From positions 33,333 through 97,332 of the forward strand of contig WTCE01000094.1 in assembly GCA_013138735.1 (NCBI GenBank): a stretch of DNA of 64,000 nt, written 5' to 3'. Every line of letters begins with the position of its first letter. Position 1 is the stretch's first letter. Source of the stretch: Crocinitomix sp. Its GTDB lineage: Bacteria > Bacteroidota > Bacteroidia > Flavobacteriales_D > Crocinitomicaceae. Shown one piece after another: positions 1 through 10,499 of this stretch. A model generated the notes under the pieces. It made no database searches and was not told the DNA's origin. It worked only from the letters and a program-made list of their open reading frames with translations. The position numbers were made by a program, and so were the translations under genes.

Positions 1-3
1 CTG

Positions 4-22
4 CCCTGAGTTTATCGAAGGG
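4..22. repeat. REP-like short palindromic repeat, copy 1
   Basis: The sequence has the form CCCTGAG-TTTA-TCGAAGGG, with CCCT/AGGG outer arms, close to the CCCTGAGCTTGTCGAAGGG repeat that I recall as scattered through many environmental bacterial genomes. A degenerate second copy lies at 13232-13251. Both copies are followed by TACAATT(T/A)TCAAT, so they are part of a longer composite element. Function unknown; it does not look like a terminator because no T tract follows. Confidence 0.55.
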
Positions 23-306
23 TACAATTTTCAATGTGCAATTTTCAATGTTTTAATGGGCTAAGGCGATTTGACAGGTTTTGATGATTGATGATTCAAA
101 ATCTAACAGCGCAGCGACCTAAGTATTGACTGCTCAGCGATCTATTATCTTTTTCCCATAAACATGATATTCGCCGCAAAACTATCCCCTCAAAACAAAA
201 TCGAAAGGCTAAAGTGAAATTTTTATTTTTATCGTTTGCAACGAAAAAACCAAAATGCCTTGCGCTTTAGTTTTAAGGGTATGCCATAAGCTTAAATATA
301 AAGTTT
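23..306. repeat. Intergenic composite repeat region, copy A
   Basis: This 284-base stretch holds no convincing gene. Bases 23-50 contain tandem TCAATGTGCAATTTTCAATG units. Bases 68-121 (GATTTGACAGG ... TGATGATT-GATTCAAAATCTAACAGCGCAGCGACCTA, interrupted here by small differences) are matched in inverted orientation at about 44902-44980, and partly at 13280-13385. Bases 200-306 are AT-rich and presumably hold the promoter of the following small gene, though I cannot pick out a convincing TAnnTTTG box. Confidence 0.6.
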
Positions 307-543
307 ATGGAAAATCAGAAGAAAAAAGCACTCAAAAAATTAGTAGCCACACTGAAATTACATCAAGAAATGCTTGGAAGTACTGATGGTTTGAGCGACT
401 ATTTGAAAGCCAACAATACAGCCGACTATGATTTAATGGTAGCGACTTTTAAATGTATAGAAGCAATAGAGCGCTTGTTAGTTGAATTACGCAATGAAGC
501 CGATAAAAGTGATGCTTGGGATTATTTAGACGAGTATGATTAA
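307..543 (+). CDS. Small hypothetical protein (78 aa)
   Basis: I do not recognise this gene. It encodes a small, charged, probably all-helical soluble protein: a lysine-rich N-terminus (KKKALKKLVATLK), a central helix pair and an acidic C-terminus ending DAWDYLDEYD. There is no signal peptide, membrane segment or cysteine pair. Its codon use looks like that of its neighbours and it ends about 130 bases before uvrA on the same strand, with no obvious terminator between, so co-transcription is possible. The acidic tail and length make a genuine gene plausible, but no function can be assigned. Confidence 0.5.
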   Translation: MENQKKKALKKLVATLKLHQEMLGSTDGLSDYLKANNTADYDLMVATFKCIEAIERLLVELRNEADKSDAWDYLDEYD

Positions 544-673
544 AATTTCCAAGAATTTTTAGAATGTAGCGCATTGTTTTCACGCAGAATGATTTTCTGA
601 TGAAAAAATCGCATCAATATTGCCTAAGAATTCCTAACTTCATGTGCTCAAATTAGCATACATAATTTATCAA

Positions 674-3490
674 ATGGCAGCACATCCATCTCAGGAAGAT
701 TTTATTGAAATTTACGGGGCAAGAGTCCATAATTTAAAGAACATAGATCTTAAGATACCGCGTAATAAGCTGGTGGTTTTCACTGGGTTGAGTGGGAGTG
801 GGAAATCTTCATTGGCCTTTGATACAATTTTTGCTGAGGGGCAACGCCGTTACTTAGAAACTTTTTCAGCCTATGCGCGACAGTTTTTAGGTGGATTAGA
901 ACGTCCTGACGTTGATGAGATTTTAGGATTAAGTCCGGTGATATCAATTGAACAGAAAACGGTGAACAGAAGTCCTCGCTCAACAGTGGGGACTGTTACT
1001 GAAGTTTATGATTTTATGCGCCTTTTATTCGCACGAGTTGGAGAAGCTTATTCTTATAATACAGGTGAAAAGATGGTGAAATACACCGATCACCAAATCA
1101 TAGACTTGATATTAGAGCGTTTTAATGAGCAAAAAATTATAGTATTAGCGCCAAAGGTTAAAGGGCGTAAAGGTCATTATCGAGAATTATTCGAACAAAT
1201 TAATAAACTTGGATTTCAAAAAGTTAGAATTGACGGCGAAATCAAAGATATTACACCTGGCATGCGGGTTGATCGTTATAAAATTCATGATATAGAAATT
1301 GTAATTGATCGCATTGCAGTGACATCAGCCCACAGAAATAGGGTGGTAGAAGCAGTGAAAACCGGATTGAAGTATGGGCAAGATGTAATTTTTGTACAGA
1401 ACCACGATACGGGCGAAACAACGCAATTTAGCCGCTTTTTAATGTGTCCTACAACAGGGATTTCATATTCAGAACCAGAACCTAATTTATTTTCGTTTAA
1501 CTCGCCTTATGGCGCTTGTAAAAAGTGCAACGGACTTGGAATTGTTTCAGAAATAGATCTGAATAAAGTTATTCCAGATCCCAAAAAATCAATTAAAGAG
1601 GGTGGAATTGAGCCTTTAGGTAAATTAAAAAAGAATTGGATTTCTAATAAGTTAGAAACGATACTAGAAGCATTTGGGCATAAAGTTTCGGAACCAATAG
1701 CCAAAATCCCAGAAGAGGTTATTAATAAGATCCTATATGGGTTTGAACAGGTTGTTAAGATTGATGATGTCAACCAAAACTTTTCATTTGAAGGCATTGC
1801 GAATTTTTTAAGTCGCCATTATGAAGATGCGCCAACACCAGCCTCAAGGCGGTGGTTGGAAAATTTCATGAATAAAATCACCTGTGATTCTTGTAAGGGG
1901 TCGCGCTTAAAGGAAGAAGCTGGTTATTTTAAAATTAACGAGAAAAATATTGGCGAATTAGCAAATTCTGACTTGACGCTATTACAAGAATGGTTTTTAG
2001 GTTTAACTGAGCATTTATCAGAAAAGCAAAAAACCATTGGCCGCGAAATACTCAAAGAAATTAACAACCGTATTCGTTTTTTAATGGATGTTGGTTTACA
2101 TTATTTAACGCTGAATCGTTCTTCAGCTAGTTTATCTGGTGGAGAGGCGCAACGGATTCGATTAGCCACACAAATTGGCTCCGAACTGGTGAACGTCCTT
2201 TATATTTTAGATGAGCCGAGTATCGGATTGCATCAACGAGATAATGCACGACTTATAAAATCATTAAAGCGCTTGCGAGATGGGGGAAACTCCGTCATAG
2301 TAGTTGAGCACGATAAGGAAATGATGGAAGAATCAGACTTTATTGTGGATATTGGTCCCAAAGCTGGTGTGCACGGGGGACGAATTGTTGTAGCAAGTAC
2401 ATTGGAAGAAATTAAAGCCGGGCAAAGTACTACAGCGGCTTACTTAAAAGGAGAAATGCAAATAGAGATTCCGAAAAAACGCCGTAAGGGAAACGGGAAG
2501 TTTTTAGAATTAATAGGCGCGACAGGTCATAATTTAAAGTCCGTTAATTTAAAAATACCTTTGGGTAAACTCGTTTGCGTGACAGGTGTTTCAGGGAGCG
2601 GTAAATCATCCTTAATTAACCAAACATTATATCCTGTGCTTAACGCACATATTTATCGTGGCGTTAAAAAACCATTGCCATATAAAAGCATAAAAGGTTT
2701 AGAACATTTAGACAAGGTTATTGATATTGATCAGTCTCCAATTGGACGGACGCCACGTTCTAATCCGGCTACTTATACAGGATTGTTTACAGAAGTGAGA
2801 ACGCTGTTTTCGAATATTAATGAGTCTAAAATTCGTGGGTATAAGCCAGGTCGTTTTAGTTTTAATGTTAAAGGTGGGAGATGTGAAACTTGCCGTGGCG
2901 GTGGATTGCGGGTGATTGAAATGAATTTTTTACCAGATGTTTACGTCGAATGTGAAGAATGCCAAGGGAAGCGTTATAATCGTGAAACGTTAGAAGTGCG
3001 TTACAAAGGTAAAAATATCAATGATGTTTTAGAGATGACAATAGAAGATGCCGCTGGTTTCTTTGAAAATATTCCGAAAATTAAACGCAAGTTGGACACA
3101 CTCAATTCTGTTGGTTTAGGTTATATACGTTTGGGTCAACCTTCTACAACCATTTCAGGTGGTGAGGCGCAACGGGTAAAATTAGCAACAGAACTTTCTA
3201 AAAAGGGGACTGGCAAAACCATTTACATATTGGATGAACCGTCAACTGGCTTGCATTTTGACGACATTAAAATGTTGTTGAATGTACTACAACGATTGAC
3301 AGATGATGGAAATACTGTTTTAGTGATTGAGCATAACCTAGACATAGTTAAGGTGGCAGATCATATTATTGACATTGGACCAGATGGTGGGAACAATGGC
3401 GGTGAAATTGTTGGGCAAGGAACACCCGAACAATTTGTGAAGAAATTCAAAACAGAGACTTCGCGTTATTTGGTAAAAGAATTGAATTAA
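674..3490 (+). CDS. uvrA: Excinuclease ABC subunit UvrA
   Basis: UvrA is the damage-recognition ATPase of nucleotide excision repair; a dimer scans DNA with UvrB in the cytoplasm. The 938-residue product has the whole UvrA plan: first Walker [10 protein letters not shown] near residue 38, zinc-binding cysteines at about 257-284 (CPTTG ... CKKCNGLG), CDSCKG near 404, first ABC signature [12 protein letters not shown] near 486, second Walker [10 protein letters not shown] near 638, a second zinc module (CETCRGGG ... CEECQGKRY) at about 736-767, and second signature [11 protein letters not shown] near 828. I chose the ATG at 674 ([10 protein letters not shown]); an in-frame GTG at 644 would add ten residues with no family counterpart. 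Length is normal. Flavobacteria often carry two UvrA paralogues, so this may be one of two. Confidence 0.97.
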   Translation: MAAHPSQEDFIEIYGARVHNLKNIDLKIPRNKLVVFTGLSGSGKSSLAFDTIFAEGQRRYLETFSAYARQFLGGLERPDVDEILGLSPVISIEQKTVNRSPRSTVGTVTEVYDFMRLLFARVGEAYSYNTGEKMVKYTDHQIIDLILERFNEQKIIVLAPKVKGRKGHYRELFEQINKLGFQKVRIDGEIKDITPGMRVDRYKIHDIEIVIDRIAVTSAHRNRVVEAVKTGLKYGQDVIFVQNHDTGETTQFSRFLMCPTTGISYSEPEPNLFSFNSPYGACKKCNGLGIVSEIDLNKVIPDPKKSIKEGGIEPLGKLKKNWISNKLETILEAFGHKVSEPIAKIPEEVINKILYGFEQVVKIDDVNQNFSFEGIANFLSRHYEDAPTPASRRWLENFMNKITCDSCKGSRLKEEAGYFKINEKNIGELANSDLTLLQEWFLGLTEHLSEKQKTIGREILKEINNRIRFLMDVGLHYLTLNRSSASLSGGEAQRIRLATQIGSELVNVLYILDEPSIGLHQRDNARLIKSLKRLRDGGNSVIVVEHDKEMMEESDFIVDIGPKAGVHGGRIVVASTLEEIKAGQSTTAAYLKGEMQIEIPKKRRKGNGKFLELIGATGHNLKSVNLKIPLGKLVCVTGVSGSGKSSLINQTLYPVLNAHIYRGVKKPLPYKSIKGLEHLDKVIDIDQSPIGRTPRSNPATYTGLFTEVRTLFSNINESKIRGYKPGRFSFNVKGGRCETCRGGGLRVIEMNFLPDVYVECEECQGKRYNRETLEVRYKGKNINDVLEMTIEDAAGFFENIPKIKRKLDTLNSVGLGYIRLGQPSTTISGGEAQRVKLATELSKKGTGKTIYILDEPSTGLHFDDIKMLLNVLQRLTDDGNTVLVIEHNLDIVKVADHIIDIGPDGGNNGGEIVGQGTPEQFVKKFKTETSRYLVKELN

Positions 3491-3509
3491 TGGAGTGTTA
3501 AACGTCTAA

Positions 3510-3857
3510 ATGAAACAAGATTTTGACTTCTTTATAGCCACCATGCCAGGCACTAGGCTAGCAGACTATTATTTAGGTTGCGTAGATAGTTCTGTTTTTA
3601 TAGATTTTAACCTTACTTCTCAAAAGAAAATTCAATTGGTTCGAATTTCTTTTGATGGTTATGGTTGTTGCAACCTTCCAAAACATTCAAATTTATTGAA
3701 TCAAGAAGATTCACAAATATTTATCGAAGAATTAAAAAAGCAGCCCTTAGATCAAGCAAAATTGGCGGTTTTGGTCAAAAAAATAATTGAGATCAATAGC
3801 GGAAATATTTGGTCTGATGCACTTGAAGAATACGGATTGATTGAAACAATAGGATAA
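3510..3857 (+). CDS. Hypothetical protein (115 aa)
   Basis: Not recognised. It is a soluble protein without signal peptide or membrane segment, with a mixed alpha/beta look: a beta-rich first half (DSSVFIDFNLTSQKKIQLVRISFDGYGCC) that includes a CC pair, then two helices containing KKQPLDQAKLAVLVKKIIE. It starts 19 bases after uvrA and is followed 25 bases later by the glycosyltransferase gene, so the three are probably one transcription unit. The context suggests no role. Codon use resembles the neighbours and the frame is clean throughout. Confidence 0.65.
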   Translation: MKQDFDFFIATMPGTRLADYYLGCVDSSVFIDFNLTSQKKIQLVRISFDGYGCCNLPKHSNLLNQEDSQIFIEELKKQPLDQAKLAVLVKKIIEINSGNIWSDALEEYGLIETIG

Positions 3858-3882
3858 TATCTAAGCAACACAAGAGTTAAAA

Positions 3883-5289
3883 ATGTCAGATCGGAACATA
3901 ATCATAGCCTTAATTTTATTGCAGCTTGTGCTATGTCTTCCCGTGATTGGTTTATTTCCGATTTCCTTAGATGAACCATTTTCCATTTATCATGCGCAAT
4001 TTCCGGTTGACGAAATGTTGACGGAAGTTGCGCAAGGCAATAATTCTCCTTTGCATTTTATTGGTTTACATTATTGGATTAAAATTTTTGGAATTAGCCC
4101 ACTTTCAGTACGTTCTTTGTCCTTGTTGATTAGTTTAATTTCTATTGTTTTTCTTTACAAATTAGGACGAAAATTGTGGAATAAAAAATACGCGGTAATA
4201 CTCGTTGTTTTGTTTATTCTATCACGACTAGATCACCTTGTAGCAATGGAAGCAAGGATGTATGGTCTTTTTACACTCTTCTTTATTTTGATTATTTATG
4301 ATTTTTATCGGCTATTATTTGAGGATAAAAAGGTGTTTATAACATTGGGGATTTGGAACGCACTTTTGCTTTATACGCATTACCTAGGCGGAGTGGTTAT
4401 TTTGATGGAATGCCTTATTTTTATCGCTTATTTTTCTAAATGGAATCGGAATAAATGGATTCAAGTTGGATTAACGGCAGGTCTATCTGTGCTCTTGTTT
4501 ATTCCCGGAATTCAAATTTTCCTAAATCGTGCGGCAGATTTTAACGCGAGTGGATCATGGGTGCCAGAAGCGGAGCTTTATGATTTGGTTGCCAATTTGA
4601 TTAAACTCTTAAATAACCGTTTTACCTTGTTTGCTACAATTGCAATCGTAGCACTCTTGACCTATTTATCTCGTGCAAATCTTAAATCAAATCAATTTAA
4701 AAAATGGCCGTTTTTTATGCTATGGTTTTTAGGGACATATTTGCTCATGTTTGCCATTTCATGGACCGTGCAGCCAATTTTCTTTATTAAATATTTGCAA
4801 TTCTTATCCATTCCTTTGTTCATACTTATTGTAGGATGCGTTGCCCAAAATAACTTCACAGCTTCTAAAAAATATTTACCATTCCTTTTGTTAGTCCCTT
4901 TTATGGCGAGTTATCGCTTTGTTCCAGATGTTAATCGTGAAACAGATAAAATGATTGACTATATCAAAGAAATTAAGACTAGTAATACAGTTGTGCTTTA
5001 TTGTCCAGAACACTACGAGTTAACATTGGCCTATCATTATGATTTGAGATCTTTTAGCGCTTATGAAAACACAAGCAATCAAATGAAAGCAGCTGGTTTT
5101 CAATCCATTTATGAACCTGAAGATATAATATTGCAAACAGGTGTTGACCAAATCATTTATTTAGATTTAGATACAAAATTGCTTAATCCTGACAATGGAA
5201 TTATTTCTAACCTAGATAATACTTTCAGATTTGTTGAATCTAAAACCTTTAAGGGCAACTTTACGGTATATCGTTACCAAAATGAGTAA
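3883..5289 (+). CDS. GT-C fold membrane glycosyltransferase (ArnT/PMT-like)
   Basis: The 468-residue product is polytopic, with about ten hydrophobic helices beginning at residue 6 (IIIALILLQLVLCLPVIGLF). The first periplasmic loop carries SLDEPFSIYHA, the position where GT39/GT83 and related GT-C enzymes hold a catalytic acidic residue, followed by a helix with NNSPLHF typical of PMT-like enzymes. The C-terminal ~100 residues form a soluble tail. Such enzymes move a sugar from a polyprenyl-phosphate donor to lipid or protein on the outer face of the inner membrane. Donor and acceptor cannot be told from the sequence. It follows the 115-residue gene by 25 bases and is the last plus-strand gene before a clear promoter at 5313-5340. 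Confidence 0.75.
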   Translation: MSDRNIIIALILLQLVLCLPVIGLFPISLDEPFSIYHAQFPVDEMLTEVAQGNNSPLHFIGLHYWIKIFGISPLSVRSLSLLISLISIVFLYKLGRKLWNKKYAVILVVLFILSRLDHLVAMEARMYGLFTLFFILIIYDFYRLLFEDKKVFITLGIWNALLLYTHYLGGVVILMECLIFIAYFSKWNRNKWIQVGLTAGLSVLLFIPGIQIFLNRAADFNASGSWVPEAELYDLVANLIKLLNNRFTLFATIAIVALLTYLSRANLKSNQFKKWPFFMLWFLGTYLLMFAISWTVQPIFFIKYLQFLSIPLFILIVGCVAQNNFTASKKYLPFLLLVPFMASYRFVPDVNRETDKMIDYIKEIKTSNTVVLYCPEHYELTLAYHYDLRSFSAYENTSNQMKAAGFQSIYEPEDIILQTGVDQIIYLDLDTKLLNPDNGIISNLDNTFRFVESKTFKGNFTVYRYQNE

Positions 5290-5312
5290 TGGATATTAAC
5301 CTTAATTTAATA

Positions 5313-5340
5313 TTGCGACTAAAATTAATTCCTAGCTTTG
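5313..5340 (+). promoter_or_regulatory. Bacteroidota-type promoter for the DUF2520 gene
   Basis: A TTG at 5313-5315 and a TAGCTTTG box at 5333-5340 are separated by 17 bases, fitting the Bacteroidota -33/-7 arrangement (usual spacing 19-21, so slightly short). Start codon ATG follows 15 bases after the -7 box. Confidence 0.6.
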
Positions 5341-5355
5341 TACTTTAATTGATGG

Positions 5356-6123
5356 ATGAAAACGAAAACAAGAGTCAACATTATTGGAGCTGGAAATGTG
5401 GCGACACATTTGAGTAAAGCGCTATTTGCCCGTGGTGTAGAAATTGTATCCGTCTTTTCACGCGATTTTATTAATGCCCGTGCATTGTCTCATCAATTTG
5501 GCGCAAAAGCCGTTGACAATGTGTGTGATGTGGCTGACAATGTGGATTTAAATATTGTTACGATAAAAGATGATGCCATTGCAGAAGTTGCATTAGAATT
5601 AAATAAATCAGTTCCAGTGGTTCATTCTTCTGGTTCGGCGCCCATAGCTGTTTTTCAAGGTTTTAATCATTTCGGGGTTCTCTATCCTTTGCAAACTTTT
5701 TCAAAACAACGGGCTTTAGATATTACTGCAATTCCATTTTTGATTGAAGGAAATAGCATTGAATTTACGGCCTGGATCATTAATTTTTGCGAATCTTTCT
5801 TGTCTGAAAATGTGCACCGTGCAGATTCTGAAATGCGCTCAGAAATTCATTTAGCAGCCGTGTTTGCCTGTAATTTCACTACACAACTTTTACAAGAGTC
5901 TGATTTAATATTACAACATTCAAACTTAGATTTGAGCGTACTGCATCCTTTGATTAAGGAAACAATGGAAAAAGTTTTGGAACTGGGGCCTGAAAAAGCC
6001 ATGACTGGTCCTGCTAAACGAGGTGATATTGCAACAATAGAGAAACACGTGAACCAATTGGATGACGCTGATCTTAAAGTGCTTTATCAACTTTTATCTG
6101 ATCGTATTACTGCTAACTCTTAA
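5356..6123 (+). CDS. Rossmann-like / DUF2520 domain protein
   Basis: The N-terminus has a dinucleotide-binding fold: VNIIGAGNVATHLSKAL (GxGxxA near residues 11-16), then FSRDFINA at the end of strand 2. The middle segment (VVHSSGSAPI, FGVLYPLQTFSKQ) and the helical C-terminal half (EIHLAAVFACNFTTQLL, then GPEKAMTGPAKRGD) are the hallmarks of the DUF2520 family, which resembles pyrroline-5-carboxylate reductase or ketopantoate reductase in fold. The substrate is not known. Its own promoter lies just upstream. Its 3' end overlaps the convergent T9SS gene by 11 bases. Confidence 0.88.
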   Translation: MKTKTRVNIIGAGNVATHLSKALFARGVEIVSVFSRDFINARALSHQFGAKAVDNVCDVADNVDLNIVTIKDDAIAEVALELNKSVPVVHSSGSAPIAVFQGFNHFGVLYPLQTFSKQRALDITAIPFLIEGNSIEFTAWIINFCESFLSENVHRADSEMRSEIHLAAVFACNFTTQLLQESDLILQHSNLDLSVLHPLIKETMEKVLELGPEKAMTGPAKRGDIATIEKHVNQLDDADLKVLYQLLSDRITANS

Positions 6124-7585
6124 TTAAGCGTTTCTTGTAGATACCGTCGGCAGTTTGAACAGTCAATAAATAAGTACCCGACTTAAGGTGACTCAAATCC
6201 AGTTGCTGACTATTTACTGTACCTTCTTGAATCAATTGCCCGTCAATACTATATACTGAATAAGTACCTTCATTAATCTCAGGTAAATTAATTACATCCT
6301 TAAAAGGATTAGGGTAAACCGTTAAGTCTATCGTTTCTACATAGCTAGGCAAGGCATTTGTAATATCATCAAACTCCACCAAAAAATCGCCTTCACCATC
6401 AACTAAATCAGGATATACCCAGGTTGCATTTACTTTAACAATCAAAATGTTATTTCCACCAGTTGAAAAGTATTTTGTATCCGCTAAATAAACGGCTCCA
6501 TTATCTCTTGTTCTATGAATAGCTTGCCCTTTGTCATCACCAGCTTCACCATAAGTCCGAGAAGCAAAATGAGTGAATGAAGTATTCATTTTTGCCATGA
6601 AAATATCATATTTATCGTCGATAGAAGCATAGCCATAACTTTTAGTCTCTGCTATAAAAGCATAATCTTGATCACCACGAATAGCAATATCATTTACTAC
6701 GTCAATTTTTAAACTTTCATTCACATAAATGGTGTCAACAACTTCAACTCCTATGTCGCTCATGCGGTACATCCACATGTTTTGATCCTCAGCAGGGTAA
6801 TTGTAGCCTCTAGCGCCGCCGAAACTATAAAAGCCACCAATTGCTTGCACGGCGTTAAAATGATCGTTGTATTCTTGGCCAATGGCTCTGTCCCAACCAA
6901 AACTTCCGTCAATATTGTATTTAGCTACATAGCCATCATAAGAGTCTACGCCACCATCCGAAATGCCGCCGCATAACACAATAGAATCACCATCTAAATC
7001 AATATCTGTAAAAAAGCTCTCTGCTCCGCCGTCTAAAGCTAGTTGCCATACCATAGTGCCAGCGGCATCTGTTCTTACCATATAAGCACTGCGCTTACCG
7101 TCATTAAAACTGTAAGATTCGCCAGCCAATATAAAGCCACCATCAGGCAACTGAACTAAACCATAAGCTTTGTCCCAATTTGAACCGCCATAGTAATTTT
7201 CCCAAATTGGTAATCCTTCTGCATCAATACGTACTAAATAAAAATCGAATCCTCCTGCGCCGTAACTATTTGTATAACCTGCAATGGCATAAGTTGAATC
7301 CATTGTGATTACTAAACTTTCACCCCATTCGGTAGCTGATCCGCCGTAATTATGCGACCATTCAAATTCGCCATCTTCGTCCAGTTTTAACAAATAAGCC
7401 TCACCATCATCTGCAAAACTGCTCGACGATCCAGTTACAACATAGCCTGTGTCATTGTCCTGTTTAATATCACGTCCAAAATCATAGCCAGAATTGCCAT
7501 ATGCTTTTAAAAATGAATTTCCTTGTCCAAAACTGGTCGTTAAACCAATAAAAATAAGAAAAGTTGTATATTTTATAATTTGCAT
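6113..7585 (-). CDS. T9SS-sorted secreted repeat protein (490 aa)
   Basis: A signal peptide (IIKYTTFLIFIGLTTSFGQ) is followed by about 350 residues of degenerate ~50-residue repeats of the form GGxxWD-xxxxxLVQLPDGGFILAGxSYSFNDGxxxxYxVRxDAxG, a delta-60/SBBP-like beta-propeller pattern. The C-terminal ~75 residues are a type A T9SS sorting domain: LTVYPNPFKDVI, SVYSIDGQLIQEG, LDLSHLKSGTYLLTV, ending YKKRLIKS. It should be exported through the Sec system and then T9SS and attached to, or released from, the cell surface. It is the last gene of a minus-strand operon with the DUF5723 and lipoprotein genes. Its 5-base gap to the gene before indicates co-transcription. Ligand or activity unknown. 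Confidence 0.88.
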   Translation of the reverse strand: MQIIKYTTFLIFIGLTTSFGQGNSFLKAYGNSGYDFGRDIKQDNDTGYVVTGSSSSFADDGEAYLLKLDEDGEFEWSHNYGGSATEWGESLVITMDSTYAIAGYTNSYGAGGFDFYLVRIDAEGLPIWENYYGGSNWDKAYGLVQLPDGGFILAGESYSFNDGKRSAYMVRTDAAGTMVWQLALDGGAESFFTDIDLDGDSIVLCGGISDGGVDSYDGYVAKYNIDGSFGWDRAIGQEYNDHFNAVQAIGGFYSFGGARGYNYPAEDQNMWMYRMSDIGVEVVDTIYVNESLKIDVVNDIAIRGDQDYAFIAETKSYGYASIDDKYDIFMAKMNTSFTHFASRTYGEAGDDKGQAIHRTRDNGAVYLADTKYFSTGGNNILIVKVNATWVYPDLVDGEGDFLVEFDDITNALPSYVETIDLTVYPNPFKDVINLPEINEGTYSVYSIDGQLIQEGTVNSQQLDLSHLKSGTYLLTVQTADGIYKKRLIKS

Positions 7586-7590
7586 GCTAA

Positions 7591-8829
7591 TTAAAATTTA
7601 AAATGAGCTGAGAGGTTTATGCTTCTCCCAAAACCGTATTTTTTAGAAATATTCCCAATCATGTCGAAAGTGCCTAATCCGATATATACCTTGTCTTTCA
7701 CCCAAAAGTTGGCGTCAATTCCCCATTGAAGGCCACCAAAACCACCATAAGATAAACGTGTTGATGCTGAGAAATTATCCGTAGGTGCATAATAAACACC
7801 GCCGAAAAGGTATGGGAAGTAATCTGATGTTAAAATGGCTTTGAATCCTAATATTGCTTGCAATTTTTTATCGCAATTGCGCATTGGCATTTTTTGAATT
7901 GCAAACTCGATTGGTAAAGTGCTAACAATCGAACCCTTTTCTTGATGTAAGCCCAGTGTATCAATAAAATTGTATTCCTTGGATGGCGCATCTTCTGGTT
8001 GGTTAATAAAATCTTTAATATCAAAGCCAGTATAATTGCTCAAGGAATCAATGCTAAAATTGTTAGTTTGATTATTCCACGCAATTAAACCTAGGTTACT
8101 AATTTTCAGGTTGATGATTTGCGAATTTCCTTTCTTCGTTTCAAACATGAAATTGTAGTTCAAATCAATAGCAAACCCATGACCTTGCATTGCGAAATAA
8201 GGAGAAGTTAAGTCTGTTCTAAACCCTGCACCTTGCAACATAACAGCAATACTATCATCTGCTGAGTACATGTATGAATTACTCAAACGCGCTTGTGTTT
8301 GCTTAGAGCCTGACACGTAATTTATGCGAATACTTGAAAGTGTATTTTTATCAAAAACTCCAAATCCAATTTTTTGGAAATGCATGTATTGTACATGGCT
8401 AAAACTAAAATCCAAAGTGTCTTCAATACGATCTGCATTACCATAGAAAATGGTATGAAATAAATCAGATGATAAATTTGCAGAGACGAAGTGATTATCC
8501 GAAAAAGACGCCATAAAACCAAATTTTGGATTGCCTATTGGATTTATACTAGCGTTGTAGTGCTCGATTGATTGCTCGGCCTCAGCTCCAAATGAATTGA
8601 CACGTTTTAAGCCATTTGTGACCTGATCTTTAATATCAGTTGTAATGGCGCCGCCGAATAAAAATTTATCCAATAAAGCATTGTTGAATGCGTTGCTCGA
8701 ATAATAGTTGAAGGACGAGACGCGCGTTAAGCTTCCTTCCGTTAATGAGTCTTCATAAACAGGTGTTAATTCTTGCGAATAGGCCGTAAATGATAGCGCC
8801 AAGGTTAAAGTTATAAATACTTTTTTCAT
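7591..8829 (-). CDS. DUF5723 family outer-membrane protein
   Basis: The product has a signal peptide (KKVFITLTLALSFTAYSQ) and then about 390 residues of alternating beta pattern with aromatic girdles, ending in a C-terminal aromatic strand (SINLSAHFKF), as expected of an outer-membrane beta-barrel. Segments such as NFSIDSLSNYTGFDI and the overall layout match DUF5723, a Bacteroidota-specific family of unknown function often encoded beside T9SS cargo. Start and stop codons of this gene and the upstream lipoprotein overlap (TAATG), so they are translationally coupled. A role in exposing or anchoring the neighbouring secreted protein is an inference from context only. Confidence 0.82.
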   Translation of the reverse strand: MKKVFITLTLALSFTAYSQELTPVYEDSLTEGSLTRVSSFNYYSSNAFNNALLDKFLFGGAITTDIKDQVTNGLKRVNSFGAEAEQSIEHYNASINPIGNPKFGFMASFSDNHFVSANLSSDLFHTIFYGNADRIEDTLDFSFSHVQYMHFQKIGFGVFDKNTLSSIRINYVSGSKQTQARLSNSYMYSADDSIAVMLQGAGFRTDLTSPYFAMQGHGFAIDLNYNFMFETKKGNSQIINLKISNLGLIAWNNQTNNFSIDSLSNYTGFDIKDFINQPEDAPSKEYNFIDTLGLHQEKGSIVSTLPIEFAIQKMPMRNCDKKLQAILGFKAILTSDYFPYLFGGVYYAPTDNFSASTRLSYGGFGGLQWGIDANFWVKDKVYIGLGTFDMIGNISKKYGFGRSINLSAHFKF

Positions 8830-10397
8830 TATAAAGAAACGCTTATTTGTAGGTTTGAACGTAAATTAAAATCGAAGAACGTTTCTGGCGAAATTTTAAT
8901 ATTCTCAGTGCCGTCCGTCGAGAAAGAAACATATAATTTAAGACGTTTCATTTTTTCTAAATTTTCAAAAGTTGCCGCTGTAATTGGAAAACTAATTGAA
9001 CCATCCTTTGGCACAGTTTCATAAGTGCCAGCATCAAAACTTCCTGATAAAATTCCTGAATTGCCAACAATTGAATCAAGCACATTATTACTGGCGTCTA
9101 ACAGATAAAAAGTGGCTATGGCACCAATAGGGAAACCGTTGCTATAATCTAAAATGACTTCAGCCTCTTCAGGTGTTATTTCTCCAGTATCCACCCAGTC
9201 TATATCAAAGGTATCGACTATAGTCAGTTCATTTGCGCCAAAACTCAGCGGGAATTCCCCGTCTAAAAACAATTCCATTTTAGAATTTGGAAAAAACTCA
9301 TCATTTCCTGCAGATATATTTCCAAAAGGATTAATGTCCATTTTGTAACCAACTTTAGCTGAATTAGGCAAATTCTCAATAAAATCAGTAATGTTAGAAT
9401 TGACATTGTTTATTTCTAAGGGATACTCAGAAGGAACATAATCATATAAACCTCCAGAAGCTGGATCAATATTCATTGTTGTGTTCTTGGCTGGAAAATC
9501 TAAGTCAACCGTTGTTCCAGTTCTTGTGTTTGTTCCTTCAAATAATGAAATTTTTGATTGAGCAACCAAATTAAAGCCATTCTTAACGGTAATCTTCATA
9601 TCAATTGAATCGATATCAATAGATCCTGCTACAATCCTGTTTAACTGCGATAGACTAACCGTTGTAGTGTCTGAAAAAGTATATTGTCCAAAATAGCCGC
9701 GCGCATATTTTGGAACCATGTCAATGAATGAGAACCCAATAGTATTCGTATCAGAACTTGTAATGGTATAGGTCTCTGTCTCTTCGTTAGATTGAACAAT
9801 TGCCGTAATCCCAATTGTATTTACGCTCAAGCCATCATCTCCTGTAAGATTCATATTAAAGTCGGTCATATCAGTCAATTCTGATGATTCAGTTTCTGTG
9901 ATATGCCCCGCTTCAAAGAAATGAACACTTCCAAATGAGCCCAACGGACCAATCGCTTCAGGGATTATCAATGCAACTTGCGCTCTTCCAGGCCAAACAG
10001 ATGTGAGACGGGTTTCTATAAAGCCAGAACCTATAATTACTTCTTTTAATTCAATTGTACCCAAATTCAAGACTTGGTTGTACATTGTTGGTTGAATATA
10101 TGCAGGAGAAATATCAAGAGACGGGATCCCAATTGCTGTTTTTTCAACTACAGTCGTGTCTGGCAGCTGAATCAATGTGTCCAATGAAAATTCAAATACT
10201 GGTTCATGAATCACCAGTGATAAATAACCTTCAGAATTTGTTTCAACGTGATCTTCTTCAACCATGTCGTTAATCGTCAAGTGACCGTGAGCGATTGGAG
10301 CAGCCCAATTAGTGCTCCATGTAGTTGCTTCCTTTTTACAAGAGACAAACACAACACTTACGGCAATGATTGAAATGAATAATTTTTTATACATCAA
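8829..10397 (-). CDS. Large hypothetical lipoprotein
   Basis: The N-terminus YKKLFISIIAVSVVFVSCKKEATT is a lipoprotein signal with lipobox VSC at about residue 20. The remaining ~500 residues are beta-rich and acidic, with no motif I recognise and very few cysteines; the pattern suggests several Ig-like or jelly-roll sandwiches. It is the first gene of the three-gene envelope operon and overlaps the DUF5723 gene by one base. Two ATG codons open the frame (MMY). The protein is probably held on the outer membrane. A surface partner of the DUF5723 barrel is possible but unproven. Confidence 0.75.
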   Translation of the reverse strand: MMYKKLFISIIAVSVVFVSCKKEATTWSTNWAAPIAHGHLTINDMVEEDHVETNSEGYLSLVIHEPVFEFSLDTLIQLPDTTVVEKTAIGIPSLDISPAYIQPTMYNQVLNLGTIELKEVIIGSGFIETRLTSVWPGRAQVALIIPEAIGPLGSFGSVHFFEAGHITETESSELTDMTDFNMNLTGDDGLSVNTIGITAIVQSNEETETYTITSSDTNTIGFSFIDMVPKYARGYFGQYTFSDTTTVSLSQLNRIVAGSIDIDSIDMKITVKNGFNLVAQSKISLFEGTNTRTGTTVDLDFPAKNTTMNIDPASGGLYDYVPSEYPLEINNVNSNITDFIENLPNSAKVGYKMDINPFGNISAGNDEFFPNSKMELFLDGEFPLSFGANELTIVDTFDIDWVDTGEITPEEAEVILDYSNGFPIGAIATFYLLDASNNVLDSIVGNSGILSGSFDAGTYETVPKDGSISFPITAATFENLEKMKRLKLYVSFSTDGTENIKISPETFFDFNLRSNLQISVSL

Positions 10398-10499
10398 TAA
10401 ATGTGTTTCTTTAATTACGAAAATAACAATAAAATGGTTGGCTGAAACCCCTTTATTAATAATCCATTAACATCAATTGTTGAAAAGGCGCGCTTGCTG

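Noticed and set aside
644..673. GTG start for uvrA at 644
   Set aside because: It adds ten residues unlike the UvrA N-terminus; the ATG at 674 fits the family.
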